A stretch of 64,000 bases of DNA from NCBI GenBank assembly GCA_016716965.1, contig JADJUP010000029.1, positions 62,001 through 126,000 on the forward strand, in the 5' to 3' direction. This document shows positions 1 through 8,433 of the stretch, piece after piece. This stretch comes from Sulfuritalea sp. (GTDB lineage: Bacteria; Pseudomonadota; Gammaproteobacteria; Burkholderiales; Rhodocyclaceae). The position numbers were made by a program, and so were the translations under genes. Positions within the stretch are counted from its first letter, which is position 1; each line of letters starts with the position of its first letter. The notes under the pieces were generated by a model. That model was not told where the DNA came from, ran no database searches, and saw only the letters and a program-made list of their open reading frames with translations.

Positions 1-480
1 GGCGATCTCGGCCGTGAAACGGATGCAACGCGTGCAGTTGATGCAGCGGGTCATGTCGGTCGACACCAGCGGACCAAGGTCCTTGTCGGGAACGACGCGC
101 TTCTCTTCTTCGTACTTCGATGCGGACTCACCGTAGCCCACGGCGAGATCCTGCAGCTGGCACTCGCCACCCTGGTCGCAGATCGGGCAATCCAGCGGAT
201 GGTTGATCAGCAGGAACTCCATCACCGCCTTCTGCGCCTTGACGGCAAGGTCGGAATGGGTGAACACCTTCATGCCGTTGGTGACGATGGTCGCGCAGGC
301 CGGCATCGGCTTCGGCGCCTTTTCCACCTGAACCAGGCACATGCGGCAGTTGGCCGCGATGGACAGCTTCTTGTGGTAGCAGAAGTGCGGGATGTAGGTG
401 CCCAGCTTGTGCGCCGCCTCGATGACGGTGCTGCCGTCCTCGACCTGCAGGGTCTTGCCGTCGATTTCGATTTCGACCAT
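1..480 (-). CDS. nuoG: NADH-quinone oxidoreductase subunit G, N-terminal part (cut by window edge)
   Basis: This is the first 160 codons of the complex I subunit that carries most of the iron-sulfur clusters of the NADH dehydrogenase arm. The visible part begins with a ferredoxin-like [2Fe-2S] domain: Cys residues lie in FCYHKKLS, NCRMC and the later CPICDQGGEC stretch. The His/Cys ligand region ending in CINCTRC follows before the sequence runs off the left edge. The ATG at 480 shares one base with the nuoF stop codon (TAATG), so the two genes are translationally coupled. The rest of the gene and nuoH-N should lie beyond position 1. Identity is secure; only completeness is limited. Confidence 0.96.
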   Translation of the reverse strand, partial: MVEIEIDGKTLQVEDGSTVIEAAHKLGTYIPHFCYHKKLSIAANCRMCLVQVEKAPKPMPACATIVTNGMKVFTHSDLAVKAQKAVMEFLLINHPLDCPICDQGGECQLQDLAVGYGESASKYEEEKRVVPDKDLGPLVSTDMTRCINCTRCIRFTAEIA

Positions 481-1811
481 TACGCTGCCCCTGCCTTGAA
501 AAAGCCGCTGCCCATCCGCTGCACTTCGGGATCGACCAGGCACTTCTTGTTCTCGATGTGGTACTCGAACTCGCTCTGGAAATGCTTGATGAAACTGCGC
601 ACCGGAAAGGCGGCGGCATCGGCGAGCGCGCAAATTGTCTTGCCCATCATGTTGTCGGTGACGCGATTCAGCAGGTCGAGATCCTCGGGGCGACCTTCGC
701 CGTGCTCGATGCGATGCACGACGCGGTAGAGCCAGCCGCTGCCTTCGCGACACGGCGTACATTGGCCGCACGACTCTTCGTAATAGAAGTAGGACAGACG
801 CTCCAGCGCCTTGACCATGCAGACCGTTTCGTCCATGACGATGACCGCGCCGGAACCTAGCATGGAGCCGGCCTTGGCGATAGAGTCGTAGTCCATGGTG
901 CAGTCCATGATGACGTCGCCCGGCAGCACAGGTGCCGACGAACCGCCGGGGATCACCGCCTTGAGCTTGCGACCGCCACGCATGCCGCCGGCCATCTCGA
1001 GCAGCTTCGAGAAGGGCGTGCCCATCGGCACTTCGAAGTTGCCCGGACGATTGACGTGACCGGAAACGGAGAACAGCTTGGTGCCGCCGTTGTTCGGCTT
1101 GCCCAGATTCAAGTAGGCCTCACCGCCCATGCCGAGGATGAAGGGAATTGCGGCGAAGGTTTCGGTATTGTTGATGGTGGTCGGCTTGCCGTAGAGGCCG
1201 AAGTTCGCCGGGAAGGGCGGCTTGAAACGCGGCTGCCCCTTCTTGCCTTCGATGGATTCGAGCAGGCCGGTTTCCTCGCCGCAGATGTAAGCACCCCAGC
1301 CGTGGTGCGCGAACAGGTCGAAGCTGAAACCGGAACCGAGGATGTTGTCGCCCAGGTAACCGGCGGCACGCGCCTGGTCGAGGGCTTCTTCGAAACGCTC
1401 GTAGGTCTCGAAGATCTCGCCGTGAATGTAGTTGTAGCCCGCCTTGGCGCCGACCGCGTAGCCGGCGATTATCATGCCTTCGATCACGGAATGCGGATCG
1501 AAGCGCATCAGGTCGCGATCCTTGAATGTGCCGGGCTCGCCCTCGTCGGTATTGCAGACGACGTACTTCACCGGTGCCGCCTTGGGCATGAAGCTCCACT
1601 TCAGGCCCGTCGGAAAGCCCGCGCCACCACGTCCGCGCAGTACGGATTTCTTGACCTCGGCAATCAGGTCGTCCTGGCTCATCTTGCTTTCGAGCACACG
1701 GCGCAACTGCTTGTAGCCGCCGCGCGCTTCGTAGTCCTTGAGGCTCCAGCCGGCGTCGCCCTTGGCCCAGCCGGTAGTCAGCAGCGGATTGATGGTGTCG
1801 ATCAGGGCCAT
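480..1811 (-). CDS. nuoF: NADH-quinone oxidoreductase subunit F (NADH- and FMN-binding)
   Basis: A 443-residue protein, close to the roughly 445 residues usual for NuoF. It oxidises NADH at FMN and passes electrons to cluster N3. The glycine-rich nucleotide-binding motif GRGGAGFPTG lies near residues 60-70, and the C-terminal 4Fe-4S motif CGQCTPCREG is intact with a downstream Cys in TICALAD. It acts in the peripheral arm of complex I on the cytoplasmic side of the membrane. The gene sits between nuoE (1-nt gap) and nuoG (1-nt overlap) in the expected order. Confidence 0.98.
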   Translation of the reverse strand: MALIDTINPLLTTGWAKGDAGWSLKDYEARGGYKQLRRVLESKMSQDDLIAEVKKSVLRGRGGAGFPTGLKWSFMPKAAPVKYVVCNTDEGEPGTFKDRDLMRFDPHSVIEGMIIAGYAVGAKAGYNYIHGEIFETYERFEEALDQARAAGYLGDNILGSGFSFDLFAHHGWGAYICGEETGLLESIEGKKGQPRFKPPFPANFGLYGKPTTINNTETFAAIPFILGMGGEAYLNLGKPNNGGTKLFSVSGHVNRPGNFEVPMGTPFSKLLEMAGGMRGGRKLKAVIPGGSSAPVLPGDVIMDCTMDYDSIAKAGSMLGSGAVIVMDETVCMVKALERLSYFYYEESCGQCTPCREGSGWLYRVVHRIEHGEGRPEDLDLLNRVTDNMMGKTICALADAAAFPVRSFIKHFQSEFEYHIENKKCLVDPEVQRMGSGFFKAGAA

Positions 1812-1812
1812 C

Positions 1813-2316
1813 TTATTTGCACTCCGCCAGCAGCTTGTCGATCTGTTCGGGGAGCATGAAGCTGCACATGCGCTTGTTGTTCACCAGCATCACCGGCGCA
1901 TCGCCGCAGGCGCCCATGCACTCGCCTTCTTTCAAGGTAACCATGCCGTCCGGCGTCGTCTCGTTAAAGTCGATGCCCAGTTTCTGCTTGACGTAGTCCG
2001 CAGCATGGACGCCACCCGAAAGTGCGCAGGGCAGGTTGGTGCAGACCGTAATCTTGTACTTGCCCACCGGATGCAGATCGTACATGTTGTAGAAGCTCGC
2101 CACCTCGTAGGCCGCCATGGGCGCCATGCCGAGATAGGTCGCAACGGCAGCGATGGTTTCCTTGGGTAGCCAGCCCTTTTCGTCCTGCGCGATGACCAGC
2201 GCCGCCATGACAGCCGACTGCTTCTGGTCGGCGGGATACTTGGCAACCTCCCGATCGATCTTCTTCAGGGACTCGGGACTCAACTCGGGACTCAACATGG
2301 TGTTCGGCGTATTCAT
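1813..2316 (-). CDS. nuoE: NADH-quinone oxidoreductase subunit E ([2Fe-2S] thioredoxin-fold subunit)
   Basis: A 167-residue protein, the normal length for NuoE. The four cluster N1a ligands are visible in the pattern CTNLPC followed by ECMGAC. The protein forms the NADH dehydrogenase module with NuoF and NuoG. The start at 2316 gives the usual length, but an in-frame ATG six codons later (2298) is an alternative because neither has a strong ribosome-binding site. It lies 5 nt after nuoD and 1 nt before nuoF in the nuo operon. Confidence 0.97.
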   Translation of the reverse strand: MNTPNTMLSPELSPESLKKIDREVAKYPADQKQSAVMAALVIAQDEKGWLPKETIAAVATYLGMAPMAAYEVASFYNMYDLHPVGKYKITVCTNLPCALSGGVHAADYVKQKLGIDFNETTPDGMVTLKEGECMGACGDAPVMLVNNKRMCSFMLPEQIDKLLAECK

Positions 2317-2321
2317 GCGGT

Positions 2322-3575
2322 CTATCTATCAACGTCGCCAAGGACCAGATCGATGGTGCCGATCACGGCGGTGGCATCGGCCAACATGTGGCCACGGCAC
2401 ATTTCATCGGTTGCAGCCAGGTGGGGAATCCCGGCCGTATGCAGCTTGATGCGGTATGGCTTGTTGGCGCCGTCGGAAACCGCCCATACGCCCATCTCGC
2501 CCTTCGGATGCTCGATCGCGACATAAGCTTCGCCGGGCGGTACGTGCATGCCTTCCGAAAAGAGCTTGAAGTGATGGATCAACTCTTCCATGCTGCCCTT
2601 CATCTTTTCCCGCGACGGCGGCGCCACCTTGTGGTCGCCGGTAATTACGGGCCCCGGGTTCTTGCGCAACCACGCGATGCACTGCTTGATGATGCGATTG
2701 GCCTGGGCCATTTCTTCCATGCGCACCAGATAGCGATCATAGGTATCGCCGTTGACGCCCACCGGAATGTCGAAATCCATCCGGTCATAGACCTCGTAGG
2801 GCTGCTTCTTGCGCAGATCCCACTCGATACCCGAGCCGCGCAGCATCGCGCCGCTAAAGCCTAGTTGTAGAGCGCGTTCCGGGCTGACAACGCCGATGCC
2901 GACGGTACGCTGCTTCCATATCCGGTTGTCGGTCAACAAAGTGTGGTATTCGCTCAGGTAAACCGGGAAACGGTTGGTGAAGTCTTCAAGGAAATCCAGC
3001 AGACTTCCGTTGCGAGCCTCATTCAATTCCTTGACTGTCTGTGCATTCTTGAAGCGGTTTTCCTGGTACTTCGGCATCTGATCGGGCAGATCGCGATAGA
3101 CGCCGCCCGGCCGGAAATAGGCCTGGTGCATGCGAATGCCGCAGGTTGCCTCCAGAACGTCGAAGAGATCCTCGCGCTCACGGAAGGTATAAAGCACCAT
3201 CGTCATGGCGCCGATGTCCAAGGCATGCGTTCCAATGTTCAGCAGGTGGTTCTTGATTCGTGCAATTTCGTCAAACATGACACGAATGTACTGGGCGCGA
3301 ATCGGCACTTCGATGCCCAGCAGGCGCTCGACAGCCAGGCAGTAGGCGTGCTCACTGGGAATCATCGACGTGTAGTCGAGGCGATCCAGATAGGGCAATG
3401 TCTGCAACCAGGTGCGGGTTTCTGCCAGCTTCTCGGTGCCGCGATGCAACAGGCCGATGTGCGGATCGGCACGCACCACGACTTCACCATCGAGCTCAAG
3501 CACCAGACGCAGAACACCGTGCGCGGCCGGATGCTGGGGACCGAAATTGAGTGTGTAGTTCTTGATGTCAGCCAC
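2322..3575 (-). CDS. nuoD: NADH-quinone oxidoreductase subunit D (49-kDa quinone-site subunit)
   Basis: A 417-residue protein that forms the quinone-binding pocket with NuoB at the base of the peripheral arm. The family signatures LNFGPQHPAAHGVLRL at the N-terminus and RPHIGLLHRGTEK-like text (here RADPHIGLLHRGTEK) are clear, as is the C-terminal DPV-type end (IDLVLGDVDR). NuoC and NuoD are separate here, as in most betaproteobacteria, not fused as in E. coli. The start codon overlaps the end of nuoC by 8 nt. Confidence 0.98.
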   Translation of the reverse strand: MADIKNYTLNFGPQHPAAHGVLRLVLELDGEVVVRADPHIGLLHRGTEKLAETRTWLQTLPYLDRLDYTSMIPSEHAYCLAVERLLGIEVPIRAQYIRVMFDEIARIKNHLLNIGTHALDIGAMTMVLYTFREREDLFDVLEATCGIRMHQAYFRPGGVYRDLPDQMPKYQENRFKNAQTVKELNEARNGSLLDFLEDFTNRFPVYLSEYHTLLTDNRIWKQRTVGIGVVSPERALQLGFSGAMLRGSGIEWDLRKKQPYEVYDRMDFDIPVGVNGDTYDRYLVRMEEMAQANRIIKQCIAWLRKNPGPVITGDHKVAPPSREKMKGSMEELIHHFKLFSEGMHVPPGEAYVAIEHPKGEMGVWAVSDGANKPYRIKLHTAGIPHLAATDEMCRGHMLADATAVIGTIDLVLGDVDR

Positions 3576-4170
3576 GGCCGCTGCCTTTTCCGTACGAGTC
3601 TTCGCGCACGATGCGCGGCGTCACTTCACGCGGTTCGATGGTCACCGGCTGGTAGATCACCCGCTTTTGCTCCGGGTCGTAGCGCATCTCGACATAACCC
3701 GAGATCGGGAAATCCTTGCGGAATGGATGGCCAACAAAACCATAGTCGGTGAGGATGCGGCGCAGGTCGACGTGGCCTTCGAAGTGAATTCCGAAGAGAT
3801 CGAATGCTTCGCGCTCATACCAGTTGGCGCTGTTCCATATGTCCATCACGGACGCAACGACAGGAAAGTCATCGTCCGGAGCGAACACCCGGACACGCAG
3901 GCGCCAATTGTGGGCCAACGAAAGCAGCTGGCTGACTGCCGCGAAGCGCCGCCCCTGGTATCCGGTGTATTCCGAGTAATCGATACCGGAAAGATCCATC
4001 AGCTGCTCGAAACGGAAAGCAGGATCGTCACGCAACTGACGCATCACGTCGGCGTAGTTTTCCGATGGAACGACAACGGTCAACTCACCCAGTGCCAGTA
4101 AGGGTTCGCCGATGCGATTGCCAAAGCTTTCCTTCAGCAGCCGGCCAAGACGTTCCAGTTTCTCGCTCAT
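3568..4170 (-). CDS. nuoC: NADH-quinone oxidoreductase subunit C (30-kDa subunit)
   Basis: A 200-residue structural subunit of the complex I connecting module. The family signature ESNWYEREAFDLFGIHFEGH appears here in the variant NSANWYEREAFDLFG near residue 125, followed by HPFRKDFP. The length is typical for unfused NuoC. Its 3' end overlaps nuoD by 8 nt, and 9 nt separate it from nuoB upstream. Confidence 0.97.
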   Translation of the reverse strand: MSEKLERLGRLLKESFGNRIGEPLLALGELTVVVPSENYADVMRQLRDDPAFRFEQLMDLSGIDYSEYTGYQGRRFAAVSQLLSLAHNWRLRVRVFAPDDDFPVVASVMDIWNSANWYEREAFDLFGIHFEGHVDLRRILTDYGFVGHPFRKDFPISGYVEMRYDPEQKRVIYQPVTIEPREVTPRIVREDSYGKGSGRG

Positions 4171-4179
4171 GAGTTTGGG

Positions 4180-4656
4180 TCAGCGGGCAATGGTGGTAGT
4201 GCGGCGGATCTTGCTTTGCAGCTGGATCAGACCGTAAAGCAGCGCTTCCGCCGTCGGCGGGCAGCCGGGCACATAAACATCGACGGGCACGATGCGATCG
4301 ACGCCACGCACCACAGAATAGGAGTAGTGGTAGTAACCACCGCCATTGGCGCAGGACCCCATGGACAACACCCAGCGCGGCTCCGCCATCTGGTCATAAA
4401 CCTTGCGCAGCGCGGGAGCCATCTTGTTGGTCAGCGTACCGGCAACAATCATGACATCCGACTGACGCGGACTGGGGCGGAACACGATTCCGAAACGATC
4501 GAGGTCATAGCGGGAGCAACCGGCGTGAATCATTTCGATGGCACAGCACGCCAACCCGAAAGTCATCGGCCACATCGAACCGGTACGGGTCCAGTTGATG
4601 ATCTTGTCCAGCGACGTGGTGACGAAGCCTTCCTGCAGAACGCCTTCGATGCTCAT
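4180..4656 (-). CDS. nuoB: NADH-quinone oxidoreductase subunit B (cluster N2 subunit)
   Basis: A 158-residue subunit that holds the terminal 4Fe-4S cluster N2. The ligands are visible in GLACCAIEM, GSCANGGGYY and VPGCPPTAE. The reading frame stays open further upstream, but the ATG at 4656 (MSIEGVLQEGF) matches the conserved betaproteobacterial N-terminus and leaves a 22-nt gap to nuoA, so I chose it. Position in the operon is as expected. Confidence 0.97.
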   Translation of the reverse strand: MSIEGVLQEGFVTTSLDKIINWTRTGSMWPMTFGLACCAIEMIHAGCSRYDLDRFGIVFRPSPRQSDVMIVAGTLTNKMAPALRKVYDQMAEPRWVLSMGSCANGGGYYHYSYSVVRGVDRIVPVDVYVPGCPPTAEALLYGLIQLQSKIRRTTTIAR

Positions 4657-4678
4657 GCGAGGATGTCCTTGATCTCTT

Positions 4679-5053
4679 TCATTCCCAGTCCAGCGCGCCC
4701 TTGGCCCAGGCGTAGATATAGCCAACCACCAGGATGCCGATAAACACGAACATTTCGACGAAACCGAACAGCTTTACCGATTCGGTATTGACGATTTCCT
4801 TGAAGATCGAGGCCCATGGAAACAGGAAGGCGATTTCCAGGTCGAACAAAATGAAGAGGATTGCGATCAGGTAGTAACGGACATCGAACTTCATCCGCGC
4901 ATCTTCGAACGGCGCAAAGCCGCATTCGAATGCGGACAGCTTCTCGCTGTCGGGGCGATTTGGCGCGATCAGCCAGCCAAGGAGTATGGGCGCACAACCG
5001 AATGCCAAGCCAACCAGGATGAAGACCAGGACAGGAAAGTAGTTATCCAGCAT
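4679..5053 (-). CDS. nuoA: NADH-quinone oxidoreductase subunit A (membrane arm)
   Basis: A 124-residue membrane subunit with three hydrophobic helices at about residues 5-28, 60-82 and 92-115. The conserved acidic family segment FECGFAPFEDAR lies between helices 1 and 2, and DLEIAFLFPW is in helix 2. This is the first gene of the nuo operon. The promoter must lie in 5054-5165, but I find no convincing -35/-10 pair there, so readthrough from the upstream tRNA and secG is possible. Confidence 0.97.
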   Translation of the reverse strand: MLDNYFPVLVFILVGLAFGCAPILLGWLIAPNRPDSEKLSAFECGFAPFEDARMKFDVRYYLIAILFILFDLEIAFLFPWASIFKEIVNTESVKLFGFVEMFVFIGILVVGYIYAWAKGALDWE

Positions 5054-5165
5054 TTTGGTGGCGCGGCCACTTCTTCACAAGTTGTACATGACCGGCCAGA
5101 CTGCAAAATCGCACAGAAGTACCGGAACTCGACCACCCTATTACTGCTCACTGCCCAAAAATTAC

Positions 5166-5250
5166 TGGTGCCGACGGTGAGACTCGAACTCACACAGCTT
5201 TCGCCACTACCCCCTCAAGATAGCGTGTCTACCAATTTCACCACGTCGGC
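5166..5250 (-). tRNA. tRNA-Leu (anticodon GAG)
   Basis: Read on the minus strand, the 85-nt sequence folds as a class II tRNA. The acceptor arm GCCGACG pairs with CGTCGGC, and the 3' ACCA is encoded (5169-5166). The anticodon stem is CTATC/GGTAG around the loop TTGAGGG, giving anticodon GAG for CTC/CTT leucine codons. The T arm contains GTTCGAGTC. The long variable arm expected of tRNA-Leu is present. Its place between secG and nuoA is typical of betaproteobacteria. Confidence 0.95.
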
Positions 5251-5276
5251 AATTGCACTAAGCGCGAGCGGCGCAA

Positions 5277-5282
5277 ATTATA
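5277..5282 (-). promoter_or_regulatory. Probable -10 element of the tRNA-Leu promoter
   Basis: On the minus strand a perfect TATAAT lies 27 bp before the mature tRNA 5' end, in an AT-rich patch that stands out from the GC-rich surroundings. I do not see a good -35 hexamer 16-18 bp upstream, so the assignment rests on the -10 and its position. Confidence 0.5.
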
Positions 5283-5346
5283 TAACAAGCCATTGACTCG
5301 CTCATGCACCGCAACAAAAAAATCTATTCATTTGAGGCAACGATTC

Positions 5347-5697
5347 CTATTTTGGAATCTCTTTGGCTTTCGAATCAGGCGCTGAAGGCGTCGTGCCGGG
5401 ATCAACCGGCACGGCCTGCGTCGGAGCCGAATCCATGACGCTGCCAGATGTCCTGGGCGCCGAATTGGCGATATAGGAAAGCCCCAGACTCGTCAGAAAG
5501 AATACCGCTGCCAATACGGCCGTCGCCCGGGAAAGAAAATTCGCCGATCCCGTAGCCCCGAACAGGCTGCCCGACGCTCCGCTGCCGAAGGCCGCGCCCA
5601 TGTCGGCGCCCTTCCCGTGCTGCAAAAGCACCAGGCCGATGACGCTGACCCCGGCAATGATATGCACGGTCAGCAGCAGGGTATGCACTATGTCCAT
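5347..5697 (-). CDS. secG: Protein translocase subunit SecG
   Basis: A 116-residue inner-membrane protein that helps SecYEG export by cycling topology with SecA. Two hydrophobic helices lie at about residues 5-27 and 55-77. The conserved loop between them reads VLLQHGKGADMGAAFG, which is diagnostic. The C-terminal tail is Pro/Ser/Ala rich. The frame is open further upstream, but the ATG at 5697 has a good ribosome-binding site (AACGAGG) and matches the conserved N-terminus. It follows tpiA by 22 nt. Confidence 0.96.
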   Translation of the reverse strand: MDIVHTLLLTVHIIAGVSVIGLVLLQHGKGADMGAAFGSGASGSLFGATGSANFLSRATAVLAAVFFLTSLGLSYIANSAPRTSGSVMDSAPTQAVPVDPGTTPSAPDSKAKEIPK

Positions 5698-5719
5698 GAA
5701 AACCTCGTTAAATTGATGC

Positions 5720-6466
5720 TCAGGCGGCAGCGGCGCAAATCGCCAGGAAATCATCTGCAACCAGAGAAGCGCCGCCAATCAAGCCGCCGTCGATATCCGG
5801 CCTGCCGAACAGTTCAGCTGCGTTGCCGGCCTTGACGCTGCCACCATAAAGGATGCGCAACCCGCCGGCCACATCTGCATCTTCCCGCGCAAAGCGGCTG
5901 CGAATCAGTGCGTGAACTTCCTGCGCCTGCTCGGGGGATGCGGTGCGCCCGGTACCGATTGCCCAGACAGGCTCGTAGGCAACGATGGCCCGGGCAAAGC
6001 CGGCGATGCCACCCTTGGCGAGCACAGCATCAATCTGGCGCGTCACGACGTCGCCGGTAATTCCGGCCTCCCGTTCCGCCAGCGACTCGCCGACACACAG
6101 AATCGGCACCAACCCGGCCTTCTGCGCGGCGACGAACTTGGCAGCAACCACGGCATCGGTGTCGCCGAAGAAGGACCGGCGCTCGGAATGACCGACGAGA
6201 ACATAACTACAGGCGAAATCGGCAAGCATCGCGGCACTGACTTCGCCCGTCCAGGCCCCCTGCTCATGCTCGGAAACGTCCTGGGCACCCCACGCGACGT
6301 GGCTACCGTTGAGCACTGCCTGCGCCTGCGCGAGATAGGGATATGGCACGCACAGTGCGACTTCTGCGCCGCCACCGGCACCTTCACGTACCGCGTGCAG
6401 CAGCCCCAGATTGGCGGCGAGACTGCCATGCATTTTCCAGTTTCCGGCAACGAGTTTGGTTCGCAT
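5720..6466 (-). CDS. tpiA: Triose-phosphate isomerase
   Basis: A 248-residue glycolytic enzyme that interconverts dihydroxyacetone phosphate and glyceraldehyde 3-phosphate in the cytoplasm. The catalytic Lys lies in AGNWKMHG near residue 11, the catalytic His in GHSERR, and the catalytic Glu in the hallmark loop YEPVWAIGTGR. The C-terminal phosphate-binding YGGSVK is intact. Two adjacent ATG codons (6469 and 6466) are possible starts, and an AAGGA lies upstream. It begins the tpiA-secG-tRNA-Leu unit. Confidence 0.97.
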   Translation of the reverse strand: MRTKLVAGNWKMHGSLAANLGLLHAVREGAGGGAEVALCVPYPYLAQAQAVLNGSHVAWGAQDVSEHEQGAWTGEVSAAMLADFACSYVLVGHSERRSFFGDTDAVVAAKFVAAQKAGLVPILCVGESLAEREAGITGDVVTRQIDAVLAKGGIAGFARAIVAYEPVWAIGTGRTASPEQAQEVHALIRSRFAREDADVAGGLRILYGGSVKAGNAAELFGRPDIDGGLIGGASLVADDFLAICAAAA

Positions 6467-6595
6467 CATGAAAGCCAGCATCCTTGGTAAGCCGGCCATT
6501 ATAGCGGCAGGACCGGCCAATTGCCAGAAGGTAACCGGACATTGGCCGCGCATCTGGATGCGACATCGACGTGTCGCTTACGTCACTCGTCCGGC

Positions 6596-6636
6596 TTGAC
6601 ACAAGTCAACAGAAACCCCGGCAAAGCGCCGATACT
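6596..6636 (+). promoter_or_regulatory. FNR/ANR-type box and class II promoter of frdABCD
   Basis: The palindrome TTGACACAAGTCAA (6596-6609) is a perfect TTGAC-N4-GTCAA site of the FNR/ANR family. Exactly 21 bp downstream is GATACT (6631-6636), a plausible -10. This puts the box centre about 41 bp before the expected transcription start near 6643, the class II activator geometry. The leader to the frdA ATG would be about 33 nt with an AAGGTGA ribosome-binding site. FNR control of fumarate reductase is well known. Confidence 0.75.
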
Positions 6637-6675
6637 GTCGGCCCAAGAACAACGAATACCGCCAAGGTGAGCACA

Positions 6676-8433
6676 ATGAGAAGCATATCGACCGACGTCG
6701 TCATCATAGGTGCCGGAGGCGCCGGTTTGCGCGCCGCGATAGCCCTTGCGGAAACAGATCCCAAGTTGCGCATTGCCCTGGTTTCAAAGGTCTACCCGAT
6801 GCGCAGCCACACCTGTGCAGCCGAAGGGGGCGCCGCCGGGGTAATCAAGCCGGACGACAGCTTCGATCTGCATTTCGACGACACCGTCGGTGGCGGCGAC
6901 TGGCTCTCCGATCAGGACTGCGTCGAGTACTTCATCCACGAAGCACCCAAGGAACTGCTGCAACTGGAGCACTGGGGTTGCCCCTGGAACCGCGAAGCCG
7001 ATGGTTCGGTGGCGGTGCGCCCCTTCGGCGGGATGAAAAAGAAGCGCACCTGGTTCGCCGCCGACAAGTCCGGCTTCCACATCCTGCACACCCTGTTCCA
7101 GACTTCCCTTCAATTTCCCTCGATCACCCGCCATGATGAGTTCTACGCGCTCGACCTGCTGGTCGATGACGGTCGTTGCCAGGGCGTCACCGCACTCGAA
7201 ATGCGCAGCGGCGAATTGTGTCAGTTCCATGCCAAGGCGGTGATCATCGCCGGTGGCGGCGCCGGCCGCATGTTCCCCTTCTCCACCAATGGCGCGATCA
7301 AGACCGGCGACGGCATGGCCATGGCCTACCGCGCCGGGGCGCCGCTGAAGGACATGGAGTTCGTCCAGTACCATCCGACCGGGCTGCCCAACACCGGCAG
7401 CCTGCTGACCGAAGCCTGCCGCGGCGAAGGCGGCATCCTGGTCAACAAGCACGGCCGCCGCTACCTGCAGGATTACGGCATGGGTCCGGAAACCCCGGTC
7501 GGCCAGCCGCAACTGAAGACCATGGAACTGGGCCCGCGCGACCGCGTCAGCCAGGCCTACTGGCACGAATTGCAGAAAGGCAACACGGTAACGACCCAAT
7601 GGGGCGAATGCGTGCTGCTCGACATGCGCCACCTCGGCGAGAAGAAGATCAACGAACGCCTGCCGCTGGTGCGCGAACTGGCCGAGGCCTACCTCGGCGT
7701 CGATATCGTCAAGGATGCGGTGCCGATCCGTCCGGTGGTGCATTACATGATGGGCGGCATCTCGACCAATACGAAGGCCGCCACGCCCCTGCCCGGACTC
7801 TTCGCCGCCGGCGAATGCGCCTGCGTCAGCCTCAACGGCGCCAATCGCCTCGGCTCGAATTCGCTTGTGGAACTGCTGGTGTTCGGCCGCCGCGCGGCGC
7901 TGTCGGCCATCGAGCACGTCCAGAGCGCACCGGCGCCGAACGCCACGGCATTGAACGCTTGCGCCGAACAGACCCGGTCGCGCATCGACGAACTCATGAC
8001 CCGCACCGACGGCATCGAGTCGATGTCCGGCCTGCGCCGCGAAATGATGGACACCATGGAAAAGAACGTCGGCATCTACCGCACCGAGGAGGGCCTGCAG
8101 GAGGGTGTGAACAAAATCCATGAACTGCGCCAGCGCTACCGTCGGGTCAAGCTCACCGACAAGAGCAGCGTCTTCAACACCGACCTGTTCCAGGTGCTTG
8201 AACTAGGTTCCATGCTCGACTGCGCCGAAGCCGTGACGGTCGGTGCGCTGGCCCGCAAGGAATCGCGCGGCGCACACCAGCGCCTCGACTACGTCGAACG
8301 CGACGACAAGAATTTCCTGTGCCACACCATGGTTTATCACCAGGGGCTGGACGTCCCACGCGTCGATTACCTCGATGTGGTGATCACCAAGTCGCCACCC
8401 GGCGTGCGCGACTATTCGGGAGACCACAAATGA
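6676..8433 (+). CDS. frdA: Fumarate reductase flavoprotein subunit
   Basis: A 585-residue FAD protein that reduces fumarate to succinate during anaerobic respiration. The dinucleotide-binding motif GAGGAG lies at residues 12-17, and RSHTCAAEGG carries His45, the covalent FAD site. The substrate-site motifs HYMMGGI and NRLGSNSL follow. Long stretches such as the WGCPW and DMEFVQYHPTGLP regions resemble enterobacterial FrdA much more than SdhA. The ATG at 6676 follows an AAGGTGA site; earlier in-frame starts would precede the promoter. It overlaps frdB by 4 nt (ATGA). The gene order frdABCD supports quinol:fumarate reductase over succinate dehydrogenase. Confidence 0.95.
   Translation: MRSISTDVVIIGAGGAGLRAAIALAETDPKLRIALVSKVYPMRSHTCAAEGGAAGVIKPDDSFDLHFDDTVGGGDWLSDQDCVEYFIHEAPKELLQLEHWGCPWNREADGSVAVRPFGGMKKKRTWFAADKSGFHILHTLFQTSLQFPSITRHDEFYALDLLVDDGRCQGVTALEMRSGELCQFHAKAVIIAGGGAGRMFPFSTNGAIKTGDGMAMAYRAGAPLKDMEFVQYHPTGLPNTGSLLTEACRGEGGILVNKHGRRYLQDYGMGPETPVGQPQLKTMELGPRDRVSQAYWHELQKGNTVTTQWGECVLLDMRHLGEKKINERLPLVRELAEAYLGVDIVKDAVPIRPVVHYMMGGISTNTKAATPLPGLFAAGECACVSLNGANRLGSNSLVELLVFGRRAALSAIEHVQSAPAPNATALNACAEQTRSRIDELMTRTDGIESMSGLRREMMDTMEKNVGIYRTEEGLQEGVNKIHELRQRYRRVKLTDKSSVFNTDLFQVLELGSMLDCAEAVTVGALARKESRGAHQRLDYVERDDKNFLCHTMVYHQGLDVPRVDYLDVVITKSPPGVRDYSGDHK

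Noticed and set aside
5054..5165. Promoter of the nuo operon
   Set aside because: No -35/-10 pair with acceptable spacing could be identified.
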